64,000 nucleotides of DNA from Halorhodospira halochloris. GTDB taxonomy: Bacteria > Pseudomonadota > Gammaproteobacteria > Nitrococcales > Halorhodospiraceae. Made by a program: the position numbers and the translations under genes. The stretch is taken from NCBI RefSeq assembly GCF_002356555.2, contig NZ_AP017372.2, positions 2,210,501 to 2,274,500 on the forward strand, in the 5' to 3' direction. Shown here piece by piece: positions 26,732-35,807 of the stretch. Under the pieces are notes generated by a model, which saw only the letters and a program-made list of their open reading frames with translations, searched no databases and had not been told where the DNA came from. Within the stretch, counting starts at the first letter, position 1. Each line of letters starts with the position of its first letter.

Positions 26732-27191
26732 TACGAGTGGGCATTGACTAGCCTATAGAGGTTTTTTTGGCCCTTGACATTTGCCTGTCAACACCACTCA
26801 GCCAACTAAGTTATGCACAAGGCTCAATGCTTGCGATTTGGACCAATAATCAGCCTGTAATAAAGCGCAAGACCCACTTTGCATCCTGCATTACAGTCAT
26901 AAACCACTGATTTTAATGATCCCAGTGTCTTCCTGAACAAAAACTATCCAAACCCGCCAAATGCCCGTTCTTATTAGGCAGATGGAAAATCTCCACAAAG
27001 TTTTCCACAGCTTTTGTGGACAACATTCAGTAGCTCTCCCGCCTTCAGATCCACCCTACTCTAAGGCCGCGCCTACCCTTAGGCTCTCCGATGGACATGA
27101 GCACTCAAGCATCTCCTTTACCGCTCAGCCGCCGCTCTCCCCTCCTCTCTCGCCTGCTCCGTTCACCCCATCTATCTACCATGTCCGTTCA
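26732..27191 (+). repeat. CRISPR-trailer repeat R1, copy 2 (long form)
   Basis: 460 bases directly after array A. The first 305 match copies at 7617 and 44677; the whole of 26765-27191 matches 41930-42333. It contains the TTGACA-N6-TGTCAA inverted repeat near 26774 and DnaA-box-like TTATGCACA (26811-26819) and TTTTCCACA (27000-27008). The right part has short reading frames only. Confidence 0.78.
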
Positions 27192-27479
27192 TAATCCAAC
27201 TCCCCGGTCACTTGCATAGTGGTTACCCGCCCCGTGACTCGCATCCAGGGCATATTCCCAGGGGTTGCGCCCCATAGATACACCTTGGATTGGATGCGGT
27301 TTGCGCGCCAAGCTTAAAATATAGCGGACGCTCTAGGCAGCCACTTTTGTAGCAGTGTCATCCCATAATTGGATTATTCACTGAATTGCTCTTCATGCAA
27401 TCGAACGGCAACCTCTGCCCAAGACACCTCTGCCCTGCCGAGCGCATCAGAGCTGTGATTACTATGTTCTATATAGGCA
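27192..27479. other. No gene recognised
   Basis: The segment 27408-27450 matches 7959-8000. The rest has no recognisable coding sequence. Confidence 0.5.
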
Positions 27480-27745
27480 CCATGTTCCCGAGCCAGCTTA
27501 TCCACTCATCAGGATGACGGCGCTGCGCCTCCTGACGCAGTTCAGCGGCTGGCTCCACCGCCACAACATCATGCCCTTGCTCAGCCAGCCAAGCTGCGTC
27601 CCGCCCAGATCCGGCACCTATATCAAGCACCAAAGCACCACCACCGCTGGGCAAATAATCACGCAACCAGCCGTGTACCAGATCAAAGTAGAGCTGCTCA
27701 TATTGATCGGCAATCTGCGCGGCGCGGTTGTTTTACCAGGCGATG
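27480..27745 (-). pseudogene. SAM methyltransferase N-terminal fragment
   Basis: The minus strand reads AAQIADQYEQLYFDLVHGWL, then ALVLDIGAGSGRDAAWLAEQ (motif I, intact) and HDVVAVEPAAELRQEAQRRH, and then ends abruptly after DEWISWL. It corresponds to about the first third of a class I methyltransferase. No start codon precedes the family N-terminus and the remainder is missing. Confidence 0.7.
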
Positions 27746-27882
27746 TTTGGGGGTTGGGTGTCGGGCATTGGTAGTTTGGCTTAATTAGCTTATGGTTGGT
27801 GTTGTTGGGCAAGCATATCAAGCCATGACGGGCCACACTAAATAGAAAGCCATTGGAGCTATTAGATTTAAGGGGGAGTGGA

Positions 27883-28269
27883 ATGAACAAAACAAGGAGC
27901 AAACTATATAAGGCAGCGCGTATCTTAGGGGATGTACAAGCCGTTAAACGCGGACGCGTTGGGCAGCGCATAGCCCGGCGCTCAGTGGGCAGGGCTGTAG
28001 GACGTGGTTTGGGCAAAAGTGGGTGCTATATTGCAAGCTGTGCGTACGCCGATGCTAAACACCCTGACGTCGAGGCATTACGCCACTTCCGGGACGGCTT
28101 TCTGATTCAGAAAAAATGGGGCAGGAAGTTTATTGCATTCTATGAGAAAACTGCTCCAGGTCTGGTAGCTCGGCATGGGCATCGCCAGTGGCTTAACAAG
28201 CTGATCTACGTTTGTCTTAGTAATCTCGTTGTACCGGTGCTGAGACTATCGTCTAGGCACAATGAGTAA
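27883..28269 (+). CDS. CFI-box-CTERM domain protein
   Basis: 128 residues from the ATG at 27883 (aggggga upstream). The N-terminal part (about 1-45) is rich in Lys/Arg/Gly (GRVGQRIARRSVGRAVGRGLG). The C-terminal part, SGCYIASCAYADAKHPDVEA then LRHFRDGFLIQKKWGRKFIA and FYEKTAPGLV, fits the CFI-box domain with its Cys-Tyr-Ile-Ala core. It ends with a hydrophobic segment (LIYVCLSNLVVPVLRL). The domain is common at C-termini and may be a sorting or maturation signal; function unknown. Short copies of its 5' end lie at 7931 and 9256. Confidence 0.65.
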   Translation: MNKTRSKLYKAARILGDVQAVKRGRVGQRIARRSVGRAVGRGLGKSGCYIASCAYADAKHPDVEALRHFRDGFLIQKKWGRKFIAFYEKTAPGLVARHGHRQWLNKLIYVCLSNLVVPVLRLSSRHNE

Positions 28270-28831
28270 AAAGTGGCGTAACTAGCTCCGCCAGCGGGAT
28301 GCATCCATCCGTCCTCTGCAATCCATGCCTTCGTGCCTCCCTGCGGGCAACTCCGCTAAAATTTGTGTTCGCTCCTGGCTGAAGGCATCGAGCGCTTTTG
28401 GTCGAACAGATTTATTGCCGCCAAGAAACACGCCACAAGTGCCTTGGCTCATTGCCATAAAAGATGAGGCTCTCGGTAGATTCCGGAAGGCCCGCCCCCG
28501 GCTTAACCTGAGCTTGACATTTGTATGTCTATTCGATTCAACTTCGATAAAGTTTACCTAGGGGACCTCTAGAAGCCGTCTATTAAGTCGCTATTGTCTC
28601 TGGAAGTGATCGATCAGTCTCGTAGAATGGATTCATTATCATGATAGGACTTTTAAGACGACGCGTAGTGTCGCGCAAATACACTAAAATGACTGAAGTG
28701 CTTTAGTTAATGCGCTCACTTGTGCTGCATTTAGTCAATACGGACACTTGTCAAGGTGTGGGGTTCCTTCACCCACGGTACATGCGCCATATCTGCAATG
28801 TCATTAACCGTTTATCCAGCCAGAGTCACTA
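28270..28831. other. Non-coding region with phosphatase-gene fragment
   Basis: 28460-28505 resembles the PTP gene at 41685-41716 (DEALGRVRQARP) and is followed by a TTGACATTTGTATGTC segment also found at 41929. The rest is AT-rich with no gene recognised; the promoter of the 28832 operon should lie here. Confidence 0.55.
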
Positions 28832-29791
28832 ATGAACAAAACTAGTCCCCACGAACATCGCATCCCAATCAACCGCAAGGAGAGCTTCTACACTGGAACC
28901 ATCTTCCCCATGCTTGCCGCTGAGGGCGGATTCGAAGCACTGCGTAGAATTATCACGGAGGTGTATCCGGCCTCTCTGGATATCCCTTTGCTGAAAAAAC
29001 CGTGGCGCCAGGGGTGGGACATGCAGTTCTTCACTGAGTACAGCCTAAAAGAGTCAATCGTCCCCGACACGCCTAACAAGATGTTCGAGAATATAGAGCT
29101 GAGCGGATCTAAAGAAACCCCGGATATTGTCCTTTACTTTTACCCCAATGACACTCAAGCAAGTCCTTTACGCGGCACCCTAGTAGGCATCGAAGCCAAG
29201 ATGTTCACGCAGCCTAGCCTTCCCGACCTGGAGGGACAGATATCGGCTCAGCGACAGATCCTGCAACAGATGAGTGAGAAACTCGATAACTGCGATCTAT
29301 ACCAGCTCGTACTAATCCCTGAGGAAACGATCAAAAAATACGATGAACAAAAGCTCTCGGATTCTGTGCAAGAAGGCAGGTTCCAAGGCTGGTTGACCTG
29401 GAATTCGGTGCTTGACGCTTGGCAAAAAGCCAACGGTGACTATGCGTCCCCAGCCGGACTGTTCGCCAAAGACCTAGAATTTGCCTTAGAAAATTTCGAC
29501 TCTCTAGTCTCTGAAGTATCCAGGAGCGGTCAGAACTGCGATGCTAAGCTGACAGGCAAAGCCATTTATAATGGGTTCAAGGAAGGCTCTACCGATTTTA
29601 CCTATAAAATCATGGGGTGCAGCGGGGGACTCAATGGAAATAGGCTTAACAACCATATTGAAAAATCAGAATGGCAATATCAGGAATACGAGGTTAGCAA
29701 CCAACACGAACCTTTTAACCACAACTGGTTTTCAATCGATGACTTCGTAAAGAAGATCGACAATCGATGCCCGAAATCAGATGACCATTGA
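28832..29791 (+). CDS. Candidate PD-(D/E)XK nuclease-like protein
   Basis: 319 residues, not matched to a named family. A putative PD-(D/E)XK core is visible: ETPDIVLYFYP near residue 95, then GTLVGIEAKMF near residue 114 (E-A-K), with QPSLPDLEGQISAQRQIL after it, as in restriction-type nucleases that place a Gln in the following helix. The N-terminus (RKESFYTGTIFPMLAAEGGF) is helical. The stop overlaps the start of the DUF2779 gene by 11 bases, so the two are translated together. Lower GC than neighbours suggests recent acquisition. A role in DNA defence is inferred from motif and partner only. Confidence 0.55.
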   Translation: MNKTSPHEHRIPINRKESFYTGTIFPMLAAEGGFEALRRIITEVYPASLDIPLLKKPWRQGWDMQFFTEYSLKESIVPDTPNKMFENIELSGSKETPDIVLYFYPNDTQASPLRGTLVGIEAKMFTQPSLPDLEGQISAQRQILQQMSEKLDNCDLYQLVLIPEETIKKYDEQKLSDSVQEGRFQGWLTWNSVLDAWQKANGDYASPAGLFAKDLEFALENFDSLVSEVSRSGQNCDAKLTGKAIYNGFKEGSTDFTYKIMGCSGGLNGNRLNNHIEKSEWQYQEYEVSNQHEPFNHNWFSIDDFVKKIDNRCPKSDDH

Positions 29792-31286
29792 TCTCACTCA
29801 GAAGGCTTCCACCGCACCTCGCCTGTCCAAGTCCCGATTTATCGCCGGCTGGCAGTGCCCTCTGCGGCTCTGGTATGCCGTCCACCATCCGGAACTGGCA
29901 CCGCCTCCCGACGATCGCCAGCAGGCGATTTTCGATAGAGGTCACAAGATCGGTGAACTGGCCCAGCAGCGCTATCTGGGTGGTAGGCTCGTTGCCGCCG
30001 ATTTCCGCCACATCGAGGCGGCGATTGACGAAACCAACGCCCTGATGGCGAAGCCGGAAGTGCCTGTACTCTACGAACCAGCCATCCTTCACCGCAATGT
30101 CCTCACCAGGGTCGATATTTTAGCGCGCTTCGCATCCGGTTGGGACATAATAGAGGTTAAATCGTCTACCAGGGCCAAGGAGGTCTTCAGGGTCGATTTA
30201 GCTGTTCAGTACTGGATCCTCCGTGGGGCCGGGGTGCCGATAGACAGAGCAGGCCTGCTACTGCTCAATCGTGATTACGTCTACCCGGGAGGCGAATACG
30301 ATCTGCAGTCTTTATTCCGCTTCGAGGAACTCACCGAGCAGTGCCAAGCTCGCCAGGGCTGGGTTGAGGAGCAGGTTGAGCGGTTTCAAGCAATCGTCGC
30401 AGGAGCATCGCCACCTGCTATCGAACCGGGGGAGCAGTGCACTACCCCATATACCTGCCCCTTTACCAGCCATTGCTGGCGTGATCGCGAACAGGCCGCC
30501 AACCCAATTACGCTCCTGCCAAACCTTGCCAGTAGTCGCGTTGCCTCGCTGCGCGAGAAGGGCATCGAAGCCATTGAGGATCTACCTCCCGATTATCGCT
30601 TGACCGACGTACAGCAGCGTGTGCGCCAAGCAACTCTAAGTGGTTTATCTTGGCAGTCGAGTGGCCTAAAAGCGGCGCTGGAGAAGGTAAGCTGGCCGCT
30701 GTTCTACCTTGATTTCGAGGCGGCAATGATGGCGCTACCCCCCTATGCGGGGATGCGACCTTACGATCCTGTGCCCTTTCAGTACTCCTGCCACATCCAG
30801 CGGCGGCCCTATGGATCTCTGGAACATCAAGAATTCCTGGCCACCGAAGACGGTGATCCCCGGACGCTGCTAGCCGAGTCGCTACTTGATACCCTCGGGG
30901 ATAGCGGCTCGATCATCGTCTACTCCGGCTACGAGCAGGCGACCATAAACCGGCTAGCACAGGCCTTGCCGGATCAGGCGGGGCGGTTGCGCGCCCTGAT
31001 TCCGCGGCTGGTCGATCTCCTGGCGATCGTTCGTAACCACTATTACCATCCGGATTTCAGGGGTTCCTTTTCGATCAAGAAGGTATTACCGGCCTTGGTC
31101 GAAGGTATGGATTACCTGGATATGGAGGTGGCCGACGGAGAGGCAGCAGGCCGCGCTTGGCAGCAGATGCTGGCTAGCGAGGACACAGCGGAGCAGGAGC
31201 GCTTGGCCGCGGCCCTACGTGCTTACTGCCGACAGGACAGTCTGGCGATGTACAGGTTGCGTGAGGCGCTGATGGAACTGACGTAG
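29781..31286 (+). CDS. DUF2779 protein: Cas4-like Fe-S nuclease domain plus DEDD exonuclease domain
   Basis: 501 residues. The N-terminal half resembles Cas4/AddB-type PD-(D/E)XK nucleases with an Fe-S cluster: Cys near residue 26 (GWQCPLRLWY), catalytic RVDILARFASGWDIIEVKSS near residue 115, and the trio CTTPYTCPFTSHC near residues 219-231. The C-terminal half is DUF2779 with a DEDD-type exonuclease signature (FYLDFEAAMMALP near residue 307, YSGYEQATINRLA, and YCRQDSLAMYRLREAL near the end). Proteins of this family are uncharacterised. It overlaps the upstream candidate nuclease gene. Confidence 0.85.
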   Translation: MTIDLTQKASTAPRLSKSRFIAGWQCPLRLWYAVHHPELAPPPDDRQQAIFDRGHKIGELAQQRYLGGRLVAADFRHIEAAIDETNALMAKPEVPVLYEPAILHRNVLTRVDILARFASGWDIIEVKSSTRAKEVFRVDLAVQYWILRGAGVPIDRAGLLLLNRDYVYPGGEYDLQSLFRFEELTEQCQARQGWVEEQVERFQAIVAGASPPAIEPGEQCTTPYTCPFTSHCWRDREQAANPITLLPNLASSRVASLREKGIEAIEDLPPDYRLTDVQQRVRQATLSGLSWQSSGLKAALEKVSWPLFYLDFEAAMMALPPYAGMRPYDPVPFQYSCHIQRRPYGSLEHQEFLATEDGDPRTLLAESLLDTLGDSGSIIVYSGYEQATINRLAQALPDQAGRLRALIPRLVDLLAIVRNHYYHPDFRGSFSIKKVLPALVEGMDYLDMEVADGEAAGRAWQQMLASEDTAEQERLAAALRAYCRQDSLAMYRLREALMELT

Positions 31287-31323
31287 GTAGGAGTGACGAA
31301 GCCGCTCAGTGATCTTTTCATCC

Positions 31324-31730
31324 TCAACCGAGGGCAGTGACAGAAACCGTCTCCGGCAAAACCCAGCCCTTTTGGGCCTCCTGGTGCTTGGGCAACTGCG
31401 GGATAGAGGCGCGAAGCATGGGCATGAAAAGCCGAATCCAGGTAAGAGCCACCAAGCCCATATGCAGCTTTATCTTGTCGTTATCATCAACGACCGCTAG
31501 ACCATCAGCACCGTCAGCTATCCGGCATAGTGTGCGCAGCAAGGCAAGTTTATTCGTGGAGCTTTTGTTATCGTTGAGAATGATATGGCGCAGCAGCGGT
31601 AACGACCCTGTCCCATCATCCGGCAACCGAATGGCAACGAAGACGGGAGGGTAGGATCCGGTACGCGAAATTGCAGCGCGTCTTCGTTGAAAAATGGTTC
31701 CCGCTCCGCCATCTTCTTGTTCAAGGGTTG
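31324..31730 (-). pseudogene. Frameshifted fragment of an uncharacterised protein
   Basis: Minus-strand frames read EREPFFNEDALQF, then in another frame RTGSYPPVFVAIRLPDDGTG and SSTNKLALLRTLCRIADGAD, and later LHMGLVALTWIRLFMPML. The composition looks like real protein split by a frameshift near 31670. I have seen similar text in large hypothetical proteins but cannot name the family. The gene is truncated at both ends. Confidence 0.45.
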
Positions 31731-31997
31731 GAGACTGACAAGAAAATCATCCTTTTTGGAGAATGGCGCATTATGCTATACGACGACGGTGTGTTTAATG
31801 AGGACGCATTGCAGGAGCTTAACGCTCAAATAGACTGGCCTTTAGACCTTGAACGTTATCCAATTGTGCATACCGCCGTAAGGCCACCCGCGACCTAAAC
31901 GGCGCGGAGACTTTCAAAAGAGCTTATTTACGGCCGAATGTTTGCGATCATCAGAGTCATGATGCACTAGCGGTCTGCTACTTTTCCTACAACCTTT
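31731..31997. other. No gene recognised
   Basis: A short plus-strand frame (31773-31898) gives GVFNEDALQELNAQIDWPLD but no family is recognised. The sequence is AT-rich. Confidence 0.35.
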
Positions 31998-32777
31998 TTA
32001 TCCAGTCGTTATCACACGCTGTCTTACTAACGCAAATATGCTTGCTTCAATATCGCACAAACGCCATTCTTGTAGGTAGTCATTTTTTATTTTTACCAAA
32101 TCATTCATGAACAGATTGTATCCTTGCGGGGTGAGAGCATACCCAAGCCCCTCACTAAGAACAGAGTCAAGCACGGCAAATCTTGATGGGTCTAATAGCC
32201 GCAAATGCTTACTCGCAAATGACACCCCTAGCCCTCTTATAGACACTCCTTGTGATATAGGGTCTATATAGCTGTCGTAGTTTCTAACCGAAGACAACCA
32301 CGATGATATTGCTTCGCCTAATTGCGACTGACTGTAGTGTTGATTAAGACGGCCCCACACTCTCATTCCTCTACCCCATCGGCATACCTCTTCAGAGAAT
32401 TTCAGGGCGTCTTCTCTCCTCTGCACATTCAGATTCGAAAGTTTTTCCTCGAATTGCTGTGCTTCCTCATGATAAACAAGATTTGTATAGGCGCCCTTAA
32501 GCGCCCGCTCCGTAAAGCGTATATTGATTAAATCAATTATATTATAACTATTTTCTCTCGGGGTTAGTTCATGATCATGAATAGTCATAGATAGTCCATC
32601 ATTACGGATAAACGGGTATCCATGAGTCAGCTCCATCCCCAACATGTAGGCATGCTCATTTAGATCTAAAACCACTTTTTGATTTGGTCTTGCCTTAGGG
32701 TCGGCCACAGCTGCCCTAAAGTGGTTTCTAGCTTTTTCAAAGCTGCGGCCATCAATCCAAAAGTTTGTATAATTCAT
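31998..32777 (-). CDS. Uncharacterised protein, possible OGG-fold DNA glycosylase relative
   Basis: 259 residues, AT-rich. The C-terminal part (GVSIRGLGVSFASKHLRLLD then SRFAVLDSVLSEGLGY) resembles the region around the helix-hairpin-helix and catalytic loop in OGG-fold proteins, where a VLDS sequence recurs. The N-terminal part (YMLGMELTHGYPFIRND) is unrecognised. No Lys/Asp catalytic pair can be assigned with confidence. It stands alone with AT-rich, gene-free flanks, consistent with horizontal acquisition. Confidence 0.5.
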   Translation of the reverse strand: MNYTNFWIDGRSFEKARNHFRAAVADPKARPNQKVVLDLNEHAYMLGMELTHGYPFIRNDGLSMTIHDHELTPRENSYNIIDLINIRFTERALKGAYTNLVYHEEAQQFEEKLSNLNVQRREDALKFSEEVCRWGRGMRVWGRLNQHYSQSQLGEAISSWLSSVRNYDSYIDPISQGVSIRGLGVSFASKHLRLLDPSRFAVLDSVLSEGLGYALTPQGYNLFMNDLVKIKNDYLQEWRLCDIEASIFALVRQRVITTG

Positions 32778-33170
32778 GATCTTTCCTTTAGATATTTAGC
32801 AGCCGTTTTTTAGATAGGATCTGGCTCTCAGGCCTCTACATACCTCGCGCTTGGCTCGATAACCCTTCGATACCAGGGACGGCGGTTGTAGTTTATAGAT
32901 TACCCCCTTTGATAGCATGTACCGAAGTTGAAGATTTAAAAGGTTCCCTAATCACTCCAAGATAGGAGCACTGCAACAGGCCTAGGGAGAGGGGGGAGGC
33001 CGCAATAGCCAACGTATATACTGTAGAGGGCTTTGTAAACTCCCCTCACCCACAGAACCTCTTCTCACCAATGAAACATACAGAAGCGACAGCTCATGTC
33101 GCGTACTTTAACTCGTACAATCTCTTCTATAAATTGCTTACAGAGCCATTCATATCTCCACGGCCTCCGA
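32778..33170. other. AT-rich intergenic region, no gene recognised
   Basis: About 390 bases upstream of the 31998-32777 gene. It should contain that gene's promoter (minus strand). No repeat or RNA gene was recognised. Confidence 0.45.
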
Positions 33171-33174
33171 GTGC

Positions 33175-33530
33175 GACTCACTGCACTTTGAGGATGTCTT
33201 TGACCCCACTAACGCCGAGCGTGATGTCTATGCCGATAAGGGTTATACCAGCGCCACGCGCTAGGCCGCGCTGCGCGAGAGTGGCTGAGGACCGAAAATT
33301 CAGCACAAGGCACCGCCACTGGGAATCCTGTCGATGGGTTAGCAAGATCGCAATCAACGTAGTGCACAGTTCCGCGCCCGGGTAGAGCATGTCTTCGGTA
33401 GCATGCATGAGGCACATGGAGGCGCTTGTGCTGAATACAATCGGTCTCGGTCGGGCCCGCTTCCAGTTGACCCTGCGCTGCGCGGTGTACAAGCGGTGTA
33501 CAACATGCGCCGGGCTACACAGCTTGAGAC
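33175..33530 (+). pseudogene. IS5-family transposase remnant
   Basis: The plus strand reads HFEDVFDPTNAERDVYADKG and, after in-frame stops, QHKAPPLGI and FRARVEHVFGSMHEAHGGAC. These are the DKGY...RarVEHvFG blocks of IS5-family DDE transposases. At least two stop codons lie inside the frame and the N-terminal half is absent. Confidence 0.78.
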
Positions 33531-33649
33531 GGCAGGGGCAAGACCGTTCCAGCCTAACAAAAATAGGTGGCTCCGATAGACAAATTGGATCTTGCGCTTT
33601 GATCTCAGCCTCAATTGTAGGCTGATAGACAGTTTATAGAGGCTCCCTA

Positions 33650-33993
33650 TAGTCGACCGCTACCGCTCCTTAGCTGATATCGAGCGCGGATTTCGGGCCT
33701 TGAAGAGCACCCTGCAGATCGCACCAGTGCATCACCGCTTGCCGGATCGAATGCGGGCTCACGCGCTGATCTGCTTTCTAGCCTTGATTCTATACCGTGT
33801 ACTGCGCATGCGCCTTAAGGCCAATAAGTCAGAATATAGCGTCGAGCGCGCACTAGAAGCGCTGGAATCAGTGCAATGGCATAGGGTCAAGATAAACGGC
33901 GAGTCACATACCGGCGTTTCGGTTAGCAATCTGCAACGTAAGCTATTTAAAGATATGGAGGTGAAGCCGCCGAAACAAGCAACCACCGCCTAA
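33650..33993 (+). pseudogene. IS4/IS1634-type transposase C-terminal fragment
   Basis: The frame encodes YRSLADIERGFRALKSTLQI then APVHHRLPDRMRAHALICFL and ALILYRVLRMRLK, the C-terminal YREK-type region of IS1634-like transposases. The N-terminal two-thirds are missing. It lies right after the IS5 remnant, so the area is an IS graveyard. Confidence 0.82.
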
Positions 33994-34204
33994 TGTTGTG
34001 CCAAGATTGATTTGCGCCCCCGGCGCATCAGGTGCTTATGGCTGTGGCTGTTGAAACTGGGAGCCCCCCGCCGGCGTTGCCGGCGGCATTATAGAAGTTT
34101 GGTAGTGGGTGCTTCGGCTATCCTGGTAGCGGCTGCATCTTGGTTAGCCGTCCCATCAAGCGGTTCCAGTAGGTCGCAGCCCGTCGCTCGATATCGATCT
34201 GGAT

Positions 34205-34362
34205 ACACCTAGCGTGAAAACGAACCGGTCGTTTGCTACTCGTTCTTTCTGTTTGACGGTGTCAATCTGGTGAGCCAGCAGGATGTCGACGCCTTTTTGG
34301 ATGCCCTCAAGAGAGAGCTCGACGACGCCATTCAGGCCAACAAGCGGATTCACCTACGCTGA
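34205..34362 (+). pseudogene. C-terminal fragment of an unidentified protein
   Basis: The frame reads RENEPVVCYSFFLFDGVNLV then SQQDVDAFLDALKRELDDAI and QANKRIHLR, stop. This type of tail (acidic helix then KRIxL/R at the very end) is reminiscent of the extreme C-terminus of BrxC-like P-loop proteins. BrxC in this window lacks its C-terminus, but the link is only a guess. Confidence 0.3.
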
Positions 34363-34445
34363 GCGATTTTACTTGACAAGGCAGCGGCACTTAATCAAAC
34401 CTGTCCCGTGTCCTAGGACGCGGGACAGGAAGGGTTGGTGACGTT

Positions 34446-35099
34446 TTGAAAAGTCAAGATATTGGTCTGCTTTTGAAGTTGGTAGCCCTGAGAAGCAGGG
34501 AGGGCCATGGCCACGACACTCACGCCAGCAAGGGAGCAAAGGCGCTTCCCGATGACTGGCGGGACTGGGCTCTGGATGATGTCGGCAGCGACTTGTGCCA
34601 AGAGAGCATGCCTGGGCTCGATGACGATCAGCTGCTCTCCCGCTACAGCGTGCGAGCCTTGGCCGAGGAAACCGGCATCAGTAAGAGCCAGGTGAGCCTA
34701 GCCCTGCAGCGCTGCCTGGAGGTAGGCCTGGTCCGCAAGGAGCGCAGCACCGGCGTGCCGCGCGCCAATGTCCGCGCCTTGTTAAAATTCATCGTGCATG
34801 GAGTGCGCTATGTGTTCCCGGCCAAGCCCGGCGAAATAACCCGCGGCATCGCGACGACCTTCGCGGCACCAGTGCTGGAGGGCCAGCTGTATAGCGCGGG
34901 TGAACTGCCGATGGTGTGGCCAGACGCCCGGGGCAACAGCAAAGGCCAGGCCATCGAGCCGCTGTTCAAGAGTGTGCCCTTTGCGGTGCGTCGCGACCCC
35001 GAACTGTACGCCATGTTGGCCCTGGTCGATGCCATTCGACTGGGCCATCCCCGCGAGAGCAAGGTCGCTGCTGAGCGGCTGGCAGAGTATCTGGAGTAA
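34446..35099 (+). CDS. Winged-helix protein, first gene of NTase-PP2C operon
   Basis: 217 residues with a TTG at 34446 as likely start; an ATG at 34507 in another frame is not used. Residues about 65-100 form a MarR/ROK-like helix-turn-helix (LSRYSVRALAEETGISKSQV). The region after it (LLKFIVHGVRYVFPAKPGEI and TTFAAPVLEGQLYSAGELPM) is conserved-looking but unnamed. Three bases separate its stop from the next ATG. It could repress the operon, or act as an antitoxin to the nucleotidyltransferase as AbiEi (also winged-helix) does for AbiEii. Not AbiEi by sequence as far as I can see. Confidence 0.7.
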   Translation: MKSQDIGLLLKLVALRSREGHGHDTHASKGAKALPDDWRDWALDDVGSDLCQESMPGLDDDQLLSRYSVRALAEETGISKSQVSLALQRCLEVGLVRKERSTGVPRANVRALLKFIVHGVRYVFPAKPGEITRGIATTFAAPVLEGQLYSAGELPMVWPDARGNSKGQAIEPLFKSVPFAVRRDPELYAMLALVDAIRLGHPRESKVAAERLAEYLE

Positions 35100-35102
35100 A
35101 CG

Positions 35103-35807
35103 ATGAGCCTATTTGACGATCAGCGCGCCATGCTGCGTCGGGTGGCTGAGGGCCTCGGGACCGAACTGCGCGACCAAGTGGCCTTCGTTGGGGGCTGCAC
35201 GACTGGGCTACTGCTTACCGATGCGTTCACCCGTGAGCAGGTACGCAGCACCGACGACGTGGATCTGATTATCAGCGTCATGACCTATGCGCACCTGAAT
35301 CGCTTCAAGGAAGCGCTGAAGACCAAGGGGTTCAAGGATCCCTCTCCGATGGACGGGGAGATGCCTATCTGCGCCATGAAACTGGGGGAACTACGCATCG
35401 ACTTGATCCCGGACCATGACGAGGTGCTCGGCTTCAGTAACCACTGGTACCCATTGGCGCTGAAAACGGCAGAGCCCGTCTCATTGGGAGGCGATCTCAC
35501 GATTCGCGTGGTCACGCCGCCGCTGTTCATCGCCACTAAGCTGGAGGCCTACAAGGGGCGCGGCGAGAGTGATCCTTTGTCGAGCAACGACATCGAGGAC
35601 ATCCTCAATCTGGTAGATGGCCGTCCCGAACTGCTCGATGAGGTGCGAGCAGCCGACAGCGCACTCCAGGCCTACATCGCCGCCGAGCTCAGCGAGCTCC
35701 TTGGCAAAGATGATTTTAGCTATGCCGTGCAGAGCCAAGCTGGCGACCCGGACCGGGAGGCACTGCTCTTCGAGCGCCTAGAGATCTTGACCGGGGTGCG
35801 TGGCTGA
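35103..35807 (+). CDS. AbiEii/AbiGii-type nucleotidyltransferase
   Basis: 234 residues. The nucleotidyltransferase core is VAFVGGCTTGLLLTDAFTRE near residues 26-45, followed by the paired acidic motif STDDVDLIISV near residue 49 and a third acid in ELRIDLIPDHDEV near residue 95. A Lys/Tyr-rich helix follows (FIATKLEAYKGRG), with NDIEDILNLVDGRPELLDEV near residue 160, a pattern typical of AbiEii/MenT-like toxins. Such enzymes transfer nucleotides to tRNA or proteins and arrest growth. It is tightly coupled to both neighbours (3-base gap upstream, TGATG overlap downstream). Confidence 0.85.
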   Translation: MSLFDDQRAMLRRVAEGLGTELRDQVAFVGGCTTGLLLTDAFTREQVRSTDDVDLIISVMTYAHLNRFKEALKTKGFKDPSPMDGEMPICAMKLGELRIDLIPDHDEVLGFSNHWYPLALKTAEPVSLGGDLTIRVVTPPLFIATKLEAYKGRGESDPLSSNDIEDILNLVDGRPELLDEVRAADSALQAYIAAELSELLGKDDFSYAVQSQAGDPDREALLFERLEILTGVRG

